From: Pseudevernia furfuracea
Lineage: Eukaryota > Ascomycota > Lecanoromycetes > Lecanorales > Parmeliaceae
Direction: 5' to 3'
DNA length: 46,119 bases
Assembly: GCA_022315425.1 (NCBI GenBank)
Contig: JAIUPT010000012.1
Coordinates: 1 to 46,119, forward strand
Position 1 is the stretch's first letter, and every line of letters starts with the position of its first letter. Both the position numbers and the translations under genes were made by a program. Positions 21,901 through 30,730 of the stretch are shown here, one piece after another. The notes beneath the pieces were generated by a model. The model did not search any database. It was not told the origin of the DNA and saw nothing but the letters and a program-made list of their open reading frames with translations.

Positions 21901-24900
21901 TTGATCAAACCTCTGGTCATATCTTTGTGACCTGTTTTTGTGCCTGGAAAAAGCAAAGACAATTCATGCCAGGAAGATGATGAAAAGATGTGCCAGCAAA
22001 CTGGAACGATGTAAGGTGCCAGCAATATGGAAGCCAGCAATTCTGTGTTCGGAAAAATGCAAACCTGTTTTGTGCCACAAAAAACGATCATGACGTTTGT
22101 TCAGGCCATGGGGGCAGCGCCTATCAAGCAGCTGTCCAAGACCAAGTCTGTCAACCCTCACAAGACTCTCAGCAAGCAGCACTTCCAGGTTGGTCCCTCC
22201 CATTTTGCAGGCTAGACTGTGTTGACACATGTTTGTTGGCTAGCACTGACACGATGTTTGGTTGGCTGGTGTTGACACGATGTCTTGTAGGCTAGTGTAG
22301 ACAAAACGGCTGGTTGACTAGTATTAACGCATGCAGCTTTGCGGCATGCATGCTGGTGTCTTGTTGGCTCACCTTGCTCTTTGCCAAATTGACAGGCTAC
22401 TGTCAGAATACGTGGAGTCTTGCATTACCAGTACTCTGTTGTGCCCTGAGGCCTGCCTGACTTGACAGTCCTGGGAGAGAAACCATGAAATTCGTCATGG
22501 CAGATTTATGCAAAGTCGTTCTGTGGTCATGCATGCCATGGTGTCAGCCACACTACAGCTTCAGCACTAAACCATAACTGTGCTCTGCTGTGAACACTGC
22601 CCCGGCCTGTTGTGACGTAATTCTGCTGCGCATGGTGTCACATATGCAGTAGAAATGGTTTGCTCAACAATGCGGGGTCCCACCCGGGCTTCCCAGGATC
22701 CGGCCTGGGATCTAAAGTGATCTCAGGTCTGGGTCCTGGCTCGCCCCAAGATGGGGTCTGGGCAGGGGCACCCCACACTTGTCAGGGCTCACGGCTTGGG
22801 GTCAAAGCAGGAATCTGGGTTAAACGCGGAGTCTGGACGATCTGGGCTCGCTTTGGGCTGGGTCCGCCGTGGGCTAGGGTCTGGACATGGACTAGTGGTC
22901 TGCCGTGCAAGATCATGTCACAACACTTGCCGGGGGTATGCAGGGTGAGGACCCCCGCTCTTCCCCATCCACTGTTGCTGAACCATCATGGTTTATCCAA
23001 TGCCCTCCATTGGGTTTTAGTGAAAAGCTTACATCTGACTTCAACAAGCCTCAGCAAGTTGATGTGCGCCTCAACTGACCCTCTGACCTCAGTAGCATCA
23101 GCGTCCACAGCCTTTGTGTGTGTCCAGCCCTCACTAATGTGTCACTCCTGAAAGGGCCCTGACGGCATCGTGGCACTTGCTCTTGCTGACGATACCATTG
23201 GCATGTGCACCGTAACACAGCAGTGTTTGCCTGTAGAAAGTCATCCCTGGAATAATTGACAACCTGCTGGTCTACATCAACAGTGGCATCTTGTACATCA
23301 GGTATGTTGTTTGATGACACCCAGTAAGGTGCATGAGGTGACACTCAGAAGAGCATGACTGTGAGAGCGTGTGTAGCATCTCCTACCACCATCTCCTGCG
23401 GCCCATCACGAGCAAGTCGTTGCTGTGGCCAGGCTTCCGTTCAGCCTTCTTCTGAACTGCCTGTCACCAGCAGCGCCAACCAGCCTGTGACAACTCCAAC
23501 TGAGCATCCTTGTGACCTGGCTGCAGAGGGTGCTGCTAATGCAGAGGTCCAGCAAGAACAGCAGGCTGGGGCCCCGGTCCTTTGCTGGCAGCTCTGTCGG
23601 TGACAGCTTCACGTGACCACCCTTGTGACCTGGCTGTGCTGTGTCTGCAGAGGGTGCTGCTGATGCAGAGGTCCAGCAAGAACAGCAGGCTGGGGCCCCG
23701 GTCCTTTGCTGGCAGCTCTGTCGGTGACAGCTTCACGTGACCACCCTTGTGACCTGGCTGTGCTGTGTCTGCAGAGGGTGCTGCTGATGCAGAGGTCCAG
23801 CAAGAACAGCAGAATGGGGCCCCAGTCCTTTGCTGGCAGCTTTGTCAGCGACAGGAGTGAGGGCCAGAAGAGCTTGGCCAGCATTGCCAGCATGATGTCA
23901 GACAAGGTGCTGCACCAAACTGCTGCATGCCTCTTGTCACCATGGTTTCGGCTACCTCACATCGCCAAGCATGATTTCGGCTACATCACATTGCAACAAA
24001 CAGCTGTTGTTGTCATGCTGAGCATGATGTCAGACAAGGTGCTGCACCCACCTGCTGCACGCCTCTTGTCAGCGCGATGTACTTGGCTGCATCACCGTGC
24101 TGTGCAGCTTGTGGTTTGTCATGCTCAGACGCCTTGCTGTTAGACCAAGGTGCTGCACCACATTGCCATGCACCTTGTGGTTGTTGTGCTGAGCAAGGCT
24201 GATATCAGACGAGGTGCTGCATCACATTGCTGCATGCCTTCTTGTCAGCATGATTGTCAGAGGCTTCTGTCAGCAGCAGCAGCATGCCGTTGAGGCAGAT
24301 GCTGCACCACCACTGATTTATGCCTTGGGCACACCATTGTCGGCATGATGTCAGAGCAGATGCTGCAGTACAGCATTGTGTGCTAAGAAGAAGAATTAGA
24401 TTGTCAATGTTGTCATTTCCACCAGATACCAACCTGAAAAACAGCTGCAGAGCATATGCTTTGTCTTTGGGTATATCAAATCATCCTCATTGCCTGTCAC
24501 CATCTTCGAGAGTGTTGTGATTATGTCCCACGCTCGTGACAGTATTCAATTGCTCTCTGCAGATCAGCTGAGCAAGTGCTTATTGAGCATGCTTTCTGTA
24601 CAGGGGCCTCGCAAAGGGTCAGGGAAGAAGAGGATGCAGGAAGCCAACTCAGATACCAAGTTCCAGAAGGGCAGCAGGACGCCGACTTCTTCAAGAAGCT
24701 TCACAAGGTCATTTGTGTCCCATAGTCCAATCACGCTGCATGCTGGTTGTAAGTTATGAGCACATCTGTCTCTTCGTTCCCAGACAAGCTGATCAAAGAG
24801 CGGAAAGGACAGCCCGTTCCATGGTCAGTTGTTGACAGCAGTAGCCTCCCAGATGTGTGGAAAGCTCGGCTGGGTCTATTTCTCCATCCCCTTTTCCTCC

Positions 24901-27900
24901 TTTTTCATCATCCGCTTCTTCTTCTTCTGCTTCTGCTTCTTCTTCATCAGCTGCTTCTACTTTATCTTCTTCAGCAACTGCTTCTTCTTCTTCTTCATCA
25001 TTGTGTCTGTGGCTGGATGTTCAGGTGGAGAAGACTCCGGGCTGCCGCCTCTGGAGGGCTCCTGTTATAATCGCTGGAAAAGCAACGAACTTATCTTCTT
25101 TTGTTTTCTTGTCAGGGTGGAGAAGCACATCCGCAAGAACAAGCTGAAGCTGACCTTCACGGACCAGCTGGGCAAGGCCGTGACTGTCAGCCAGGACGAG
25201 GAATCCGAGATCTCCAGCAAGAAGGAGGCCAAGAAGCTGCCTTCTACCTCTTCGGAACATGCGTGCCACCCTCTTCCAGGTCACCCCTCCTCTTCTTCCT
25301 TGCCGTGCAGGCTTGATGCAGGCCCTCTGACTGCCCCCTCCTCTTCTTCCTTGCCATACAGGCTCGCCACAGGCCCTCTGACTGCCCTCTTCTTCTTCTT
25401 CCTCGCCATGCAGGCTTGGTACAGGCTACTGTTGTTGTTGTATTGTTTCCATTTCCAAAGTCCAAAACCAAGAGGAACGAACACCGTTGCTGTGCAAGAA
25501 GAACACGACTGCTGTACAGTGACAAAGCCCTGGCATGGTTCAAAGAAGAAGAAGGGGAAGTCGCTTATGTTTTTCGTAAGTGCTTTAGAACAGTTGGATG
25601 TTTAGTTTGACATCTTCAGACTACCGGTCTAATGGTCATGGTTGGCCCCAAGACCATTAAATCAAATGACTGAAATGAATGAATGAATGAATGACCAGGG
25701 TTGAGGGGTGTGCAGGAACCATGTGCTGCTGGAGGATGTGGAGTACTTCCTGGAGAAGACCAAGGCCAAGGAGTGCTTTGACATGCTGGACCTAGACCGC
25801 GATGGCAAGATCAGTCTGCAGGTAGACCCTTGCTGCATGCTGCGCTATGACCTGTGCCGCATGCTGCGCTATGACCTGTGCCGCATGCTGCGCTATGACC
25901 TGTGCCGCGTGCTGCGCTATGACCTGTGCTGCGTGCTGCGCTATGACCTGTGTGTTACTGTATGTGTTGTTCTAATCTGCCTCTCACTGTCAACCTGCGT
26001 GTCTTCTTGACAAACTTGGACGGCAACCTTGAGGTGCTTCTTGCTGCTTTTTGCTTTACTTCCAAGTTTTCAGCTGTCAACCTGTTTGTCTTTGCCATGT
26101 GTTGGACCTTGACTGAGGTGGCAAGTCAACCACCTCCAGGCACGGACAACTGCAGTTGCCAGACAGCTTCCTGCCTGATGCCTAGTATGTTGAGAATGTA
26201 GTGTTTAGCTGCGCCGTTTTGCCTGAGCTAGTGCATGCAAGGCAACAAATAGAGTGTGTTGCATGTTGAGATTCGCCCATCAGCTGCATTGCATCACATT
26301 CAAACCGCCAGCTACAGCATTTACACTCAAGTACATTACTCCATTGTCAGCATCATTTTCTCAGCCAGTTTACAGCTGAGAAAGTACTCACCGCTGCTGC
26401 CAATAAGACGGTGCCACAATGCTTTCCAATCTATGTCATACTGTCAGTCACAGCATGGTCACCAGTCTTTCGCTTCATCTCAGGGCTTACATTTTTGAGG
26501 ATTTGCAGATGAGAGATGTTGAAACCAAAATAAGATCAAATTAGACATGCTTCATGGTCGACAATAGGAAAGGCAAGGTTCAAGGTTCCAGTGCGTGAGT
26601 TCCCTACAAAGTGACCTTTCTCACTGTGTGACACGGGTGCACACAGGACATGAGGGATGCCGTGGTTTCAGTGTACGAGAACCGCAAGAATCTGGCCCTG
26701 ACCCTGAAGGACACTCGCACCGTGGTGGGCAAGCTGGAGAACATCCTGGGCGTGGGCATCCATGGCGTGTGCTTCCTCTTCTACCTCTCCATCTTCAACG
26801 TAGTTTCCTGTGGTTCCAGCCTGTCATGATCTTTCTCCTCTGCTTCTTGTTCTTGTTCTAGCTCCTGTTGCACTTCTGCTTGGTGTATGGTGCACAAGCA
26901 AGGGCCTATATATCTGCATTGCTGTCTACACATTGCTGTCTCGAGTGTACAAGACATAGCTGACAAGCTTCACTGTAGTGCCAGCTGTCTCTCAGTGTAT
27001 GCCCACAGCATATGTGGATGTGTGTCAGACACGGGTTGACGTCCATTATGCTGGTGCTGGCTTGCTTCTTCAGCTTCATCATCATACTGGAGCAGGCACT
27101 TGACGCTTGTCCACTTCACAGGTGGCCTGGTACAAGACATGGTTGACGTTGCTGTGTACTCACAAGCTGTGATTTTGTCCAGGTGGAGCTGTATTGTAAG
27201 ACAAGGCAGATTTGCTGTATGCTGGTGCTGACCATTTTGTTCAGCTTCAGCACTACACTCAGCAGACACTCATGACACATCTACCATACAGGTGGACTTG
27301 TACAAGACATGGTGGATGTGCTACACACTGATGCTGACCACTTCAGCACCACACTCAGACACAGTGCCTGTCTACCAACCAGGTGGACTTGTACAAGGCA
27401 TGAGCACATTGCTGTTTTACTCACAAGCTGTGTCTACTGCACAGGTGGACCTGTACAAGACCTGGTTGACTTGCTCCACACTGGTGCTGGCCACTTCGGC
27501 GCCACACTGAGCAGACACAATGCTTGTCCATTACATCAGGGGACTTGTGCAACTACTCACAAGCTATGTTTTACTGTAGCAGGTGGACTTGTACAAGACG
27601 TGGTTGACGTGCTCCACACTGGTGCTGGCCTTCTCCTTCAGCTTCAGCAACACTCTGAAGAACCTGCTGGAGGCCATCATCTACCTGTTTGTGGTGCACC
27701 CCTTTGATGTGGGCGATGGCATCCTGGTGGGCACCACAGGCACTGACTACTTCAAGGTGGGACGCACATCTGCAAGTAAGAACCACAGCGATAGTGATAA
27801 TAGTAATGATAATAGGAATAATGAGAATAATAATAATGATCAATAATCATAATTAATTATTATTGAATATAATTAGAATAATTATAGAATATTGAACATT

Positions 27901-29541
27901 AAAAATTGAAACGCTTTCCAACTCATGATGAGCTAGGTACATGCAGGACAAGTCTTGTATCTCAGCTTGTCTTGTGCATGCTTATGAGGCATCTGCCAAA
28001 TGTAGCTTGACCATGCACTCATGGGTTGCTTGTTGTGGTTTGCGATGCATGATGGCTGCCTTCGCTGGCATTGACTATTTCAAGGTGGGATGTCTTTCCC
28101 ATCTGCAACATGTAGCCTGACAATGCACTCATGGTTTGCCTGTTGTGGCTTGCCATGGCATGAAGGCTGCCCCCTCTGCCACTCATTACTGCAAGCTGCA
28201 ATGCACGTCATGTCAGCAAACTGGATTTGAAGCGGCGTCAAGGTGCATGAAAGATAGACATTTCAGTGGGAAACCAAAACCTGAACAAGCATGTCTGCAT
28301 GCATGTGTGGATGTGGGCACATGCAAGATAGCATGATGAAAGACGCAAGAATCGCTTTCAAAAGCTGCCAGCACTGACCGTCTGTGGTCTGTGCATTGTG
28401 TTTTTCAGTACTGCCTATCAAGGTTACTTCTTGCAACTACCCTTACAGTCTGTACCACCACCAGCTGCTGCTGCAGTCATGTAACCATAGTGAGTCATGT
28501 GGTCTTGACTAATCATGCAGTCATTATCAGTCCGAACAATCATGATGAGTCATCTGGTCATGATGAGTCACACAATCATGGTGAGGTCATAAGGTCATGC
28601 ATGGTGCAGGTGGAGGAGATAGCCCTGCTGAACACCACGCTGATCAAGTGGGACGGCAGCCGAGTGCTGTACCCCAACTACAAGATGAACACCGACATGA
28701 TCACCAACATCACCCGCTCCAACAACAAGGGAGAAGTCTTCTCGGTGAACGTCGACTTCAGCACTTCTTCTGGAGGTGTTTGCACAGATTGAGGGCGCTG
28801 ATCAAGGATCCACTCAGAAGCCAGCCCAGACATCAACGCCATTGCTGTGTCTCCTGGAAATGGCGGGAACCCCACTCAAGTTCACCATGAACATTTGGTG
28901 GGAGTACACATTCAACAGTAAGTTTCCCTGCTGTGTGCTGATCATGAAGCCTAAGTTCTTTGTCACATGCTCTGCTTGTGCACCTGCAAAGTGTGGCTGA
29001 AAAGGTCTAGTTTGCATATTGCACATCTTGCCTGCCTCTGTTTGTGTGAGTGTGCGTGGGTGTGTACCGTGGCGTGTGTGTGTGTCTCTCTCTCTCTATG
29101 TGTGTGTGTCACAGCACATGTGTGTGTGAATGTGTATACTGTGCAAAACCTGTGTGTGTGTGGATGTGTGTCGCTGTGTAACAGCCTGTGGTGTGTGCGT
29201 ATGCGCGTGTTTTGTGTATCATAGCACTCAATTGCAAACTTTTTGACATGCAGCACAACATGCTGTGCCTTGAATATTATATGCCAGGCAGCTACAAAAC
29301 TTCCCATGCTTCCTGGTAACACTGCTTGTGTGTGTGTGTGTGCTGCAGCGGCGGATAGGGGACGTATGGTGGAGCGCGCCACAAGATTCCTGCATGTCAT
29401 CAATGCTGCTCTGGCCAAGGCCGATGTGAAGTACACTCTGCCTGCCTTCCTAGTCAACCGATGGACCGGCGTATGCTGCAACTCCTGGGAAACCTGCCTT
29501 CTGAGGCAATCCCTGATGTACAACCCATACCTACAAGCTAG
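15972..29541 (+). CDS. MSL: MscS-like mechanosensitive ion channel (plant MSL type) with EF-hand-like loop, about 20 exons
   Basis: Exons seen: 15972-16254, 16329-16388 (weak), 16961-17046, 17667-17841, 18240-18407, 18852-19010, 19497-19612, 19850-20096, 21250-21358, 22105-22188, 23237-23301 (weak), 23775-23906, 24604-24707, 24784-24823, 25116-25279, about 25497-25578 (weak), 25716-25821, 26647-26799, 27583-27756, 28610-28917 and 29349-29541. An acidic, disordered N terminus precedes membrane helices (MSIAVLISICFAVAGIVL; WMFFFCGFVPIWWTSFYIM) and VLYYIIGVR. The conserved MSL core is FTDQL, NRKNLALTLKDTRTVVGKLE, NTLKNLLEAIIYLFVVHPFD, VGDGI, EEIALLNTTLI and VLYPNYKMNT. The channel would open under membrane tension to release osmolytes. 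DLDRDGKISLQ plus D from the next exon resembles a Ca-binding EF-hand loop, as in fungal Msy channels. Single-base frame corrections are needed near 15986, 21300, 25236, 25253, 28768, 28793, 28811, 28872 and 29460. Without the last, the frame ends at 29602. Confidence 0.9.
17410..17690. repeat. 77-base tandem repeat carrying a splice acceptor
   Basis: TCATGATTGTGGCATGCAG starts at 17494, 17571 and 17648, a period of 77 bases. A diverged older unit lies around 17410-17493. Each copy contains GGCATGCAG followed by (G/A)ATTGCAGCTGGAG. Only the last is the functional acceptor of exon 17667-17841. The others are decoy acceptors. Confidence 0.93.
19720..19770 (+). repeat. Upstream copy of an exon 5' edge and acceptor
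   Basis: CTCAGGGTGCTGTTCTGCGG and following bases repeat the acceptor and first 35 or so bases of exon 19850-20096, exactly 125 bases upstream. The copy then diverges into intron sequence, so it has no matching exon body. Confidence 0.9.
20046..20585 (+). repeat. Tandem array of an exon 3' edge, donor and TTTAGGG words
   Basis: Four units of about 130-138 bases begin near 20046, 20175, 20313 and 20451. Each repeats the last 50 or so bases of exon 19850-20096 (CTGGCTGAG..TCCTTCGCTGCCGG..GCTCTG), the donor GTCAGA, and then TTTAGGGTTT and its complement AAACCCTA. Only unit 1 is in the true exon. The others are intronic and partly degraded. Confidence 0.93.
21121..21192. repeat. Three-copy tandem repeat, about 23 bases
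   Basis: TGTAGTGGTGACTATGCCTG, TATAGTGGTGACCAAGCCTG and TGTAGTGGTGACTAAGCCTG follow one another. They lie about 60 bases before exon 21250-21358. Confidence 0.9.
22220..22345. repeat. Degenerate tandem repeat after exon 22105-22188
   Basis: Units built on GTTGACAC(G)ATGTTTGTTGGCTAG recur four to five times with a spacing of roughly 30 bases. They sit 30 bases past the donor of exon 22105-22188. Confidence 0.75.
22670..22885. repeat. GC-rich GGGTCTGGGC-type repeat in an intron
   Basis: The words GGGTC(C/T)GG, TCTGGGC and GGCTTGGGGTC recur irregularly, and composition shifts sharply to GC-rich compared with flanking intron. A plus-strand frame across it (Gly/Pro/Trp-rich) is a by-product of the repeat. 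Confidence 0.6.
23520..23830 (+). repeat. Three-copy array of an exon 5' edge and acceptor, period about 125
   Basis: CTGCAGAGGGTGCTGCT..ATGCAGAGGTCCAGCAAGAA begins near 23526, 23651 and 23775. The third copy is the true start of exon 23775-23906. The first two carry the acceptor and about 75 bases of exon-like sequence, then intron-like sequence, and nearly identical text GGGGCCCCGGTCCTTTGCTG. Confidence 0.94.
23885..24365 (+). repeat. Repeats of an exon 3' edge and donor
   Basis: AGCATGATGTCAGACAAGGT spans the donor of exon 23775-23906 and recurs exactly at 24021, 132 bases on. More decayed versions (AGACCAAGGTGCTGCACCAC, CAGACGAGGTGCTGCATCAC, GATGTCAGAGCAGATGCTGC) follow near 24140, 24207 and 24348. 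Confidence 0.88.
24890..25015. repeat. TTC/CTT-rich pyrimidine tract in an intron
   Basis: About 120 bases consist mainly of TTC and CTT triplets. The frame read through it is an implausible poly-Phe helix. The tract lies between donor TG|GTCAGT at 24824 and the acceptor at 25115, so it is intronic. A decoy copy of the next exon's start (TTCAGGTGGAGAAG) follows at 25020. Confidence 0.8.
25270..25420. repeat. Three-copy repeat, about 60 bases, with CTTCTTCCT core
   Basis: Units of the form CCTCTTCTTCCTTGCC..AGGCT..CAGGCCCTCTGACTGCC occur three times immediately after the donor of exon 25116-25279. Confidence 0.88.
25830..25952 (+). repeat. Five-copy 24-base tandem repeat just after the EF-hand exon
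   Basis: TGCTGCGCTATGACCTGTGC recurs every 24 bases, starting a few bases past the donor at 25821. The period is a multiple of three and the frame is open and continuous with the upstream exon. If the intron were retained it would add repeats of an eight-residue unit (MLRYDLCR) before a stop near 26010. Confidence 0.95.
27119..27610 (+). repeat. Array of copies of the pore-exon 5' edge and acceptor
   Basis: CAGGTGGACTTGTACAAGAC or close variants occur at about 27121, 27183, 27291, 27383, 27444 and 27583. The last is the true start of the pore exon 27583-27756. The 27291 and 27444 copies extend through GTGCTCCACACTGGTGCTGGCC-like sequence. Confidence 0.93.
27780..27910. repeat. AT-rich low-complexity tract (AATAAT/GATAAT)
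   Basis: Almost pure A/T with G interruptions, directly after the pore-exon donor region. No coding potential. A clear composition change from the flanks. Confidence 0.85.
28015..28165 (+). repeat. Copy of the pore-exon 3' edge and donor plus a two-copy intron repeat
   Basis: TTGACTATTTCAAGGTGGGA at about 28071 matches the end of exon 27583-27756 and its donor (CTGACTACTTCAAGGTGGGA). It is flanked by two copies of GCACTCATGG(G/T)TTGC(T/C)TGTTGTGG about 110 bases apart. Confidence 0.88.
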
Positions 29542-30730
29542 GTCCCCGGGAACGAGGGAGGTTGTACAGGGAGCCAGGGGTGATACTGGGAGTGCTTGGT
29601 GAAAGATGACGTCACCTGTTGTCATGCTGCTGATAGGATGTATGGGTTGTGCTGATAGGGTTGGTGCTGTAAGGGTTGGTGCTGTAGGGTTGAAGTAGGA
29701 ACATGGTGTCTCAAGTGACAGATTGTATTGTTCACGTTCTGGTCAAATGGTATGTCAGCATGATCAGTGCCTACAGCATGCTGAATGACTGCTGCATGCA
29801 TGCCTGTTGTTTTCAGATGTGTCAGACCTGTAGATACAGTAGGGTTCTTGCTTTTTCTGACTCAGCAGACAGTACTGCCACAAGAGCAACTCAGCTTGCT
29901 TAGTATGGTAGCCAGGATAGATCATCGTGTTACTAACAGTCAGTTAGGGTCAGGATGGGAGATGATGCGCTGCGGGCAAGAACGTGTTGGTGTGAGTGCG
30001 TCATACTTTTGGCCCTTTTTTTGCCACTTTGATAATTTGTTGATGCTTGCTAGTCATCTGTAACTTACTGAACAACATACTGATCCCAGCATGTGTGCAC
30101 AGACATGGCAGCTGCAGGGCAAGTCACCGATTCACGTCCGTGCAGCAGCAATGGTTCACAAGCAAGACTGTACAGCTGAGTGTGTGCTGCATCTATGCAT
30201 GGCGCACTCGGTGCAATGTACAGTAGGCAGTCTCTTAGCAACATCACAATTTACAGTGCTGTTCATTGGTAACAGGTTCCTTTAATCCTTTACAGACATG
30301 GTAAAATGCAGGTGTCTGGCCAGGACCAGACCTTGAGAACACGACGCATTTGCAGCGTCAACCATGCTTATACAGCAGACATGATGGCTGAAAACCAGCA
30401 AAGCGCCAAGCACATTCAGTCCACGAAATGTGCATCACAACAAGCAAAAATTCCAGCATTCAATGTATGCAAAACATCATCTTTGTCATTTTCAAAGGCC
30501 GAAGGCCACAAGACAAGTGGCTCCCATCAAGGCTGACATGCTCACAGCAGCAAAGGTGCCAGCGCCACTGGTAGGGGCAGGTGTTGGGGTTGGAGATGAG
30601 TCAGCCTTCACCTCTGCACATGAAGGGACAAAGCTCAGCCTCTGATATGCCGGCCACAATCACAAAATTTTATTTAATCACAATGCAGCATCTGATGCTC
30701 TGCAGTTTGTTCCACAAGGCTAGAGTAGCA
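29542..30730. other. Convergent intergenic region
   Basis: Presumed 3' regions of the channel gene and of the secreted proline-rich gene. Tandem GGGTTGGTGCTGTA words occur near 29655-29690. I found no supported exon. The open frames here have no splice context or recognisable motifs. Confidence 0.5.

Noticed and set aside
22660..23150. Gly/Pro/Trp-rich open frame on the plus strand
   Set aside because: The frame follows a GC-rich intron repeat and has no motif or splice support.
24829..25060. Open frame encoding an extreme Phe-rich membrane segment
   Set aside because: It is a TTC/CTT pyrimidine tract. Donor 24824 and acceptor 25115 join in matching phase around it, so it is intronic.
25830..25952. 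CRISPR-like array
   Set aside because: The repeats are directly adjacent with no unique spacers, in a eukaryotic intron: a plain tandem repeat.
27119..27610. Mutually exclusive full alternative exons
   Set aside because: The upstream copies contain only the exon start and lack the body and a donor, so they are partial duplications rather than full alternative exons.
29030..29220. Open frames rich in Val/Cys or His/Thr on both strands
   Set aside because: They come from a TGTG dinucleotide tract inside the last intron of the channel gene.
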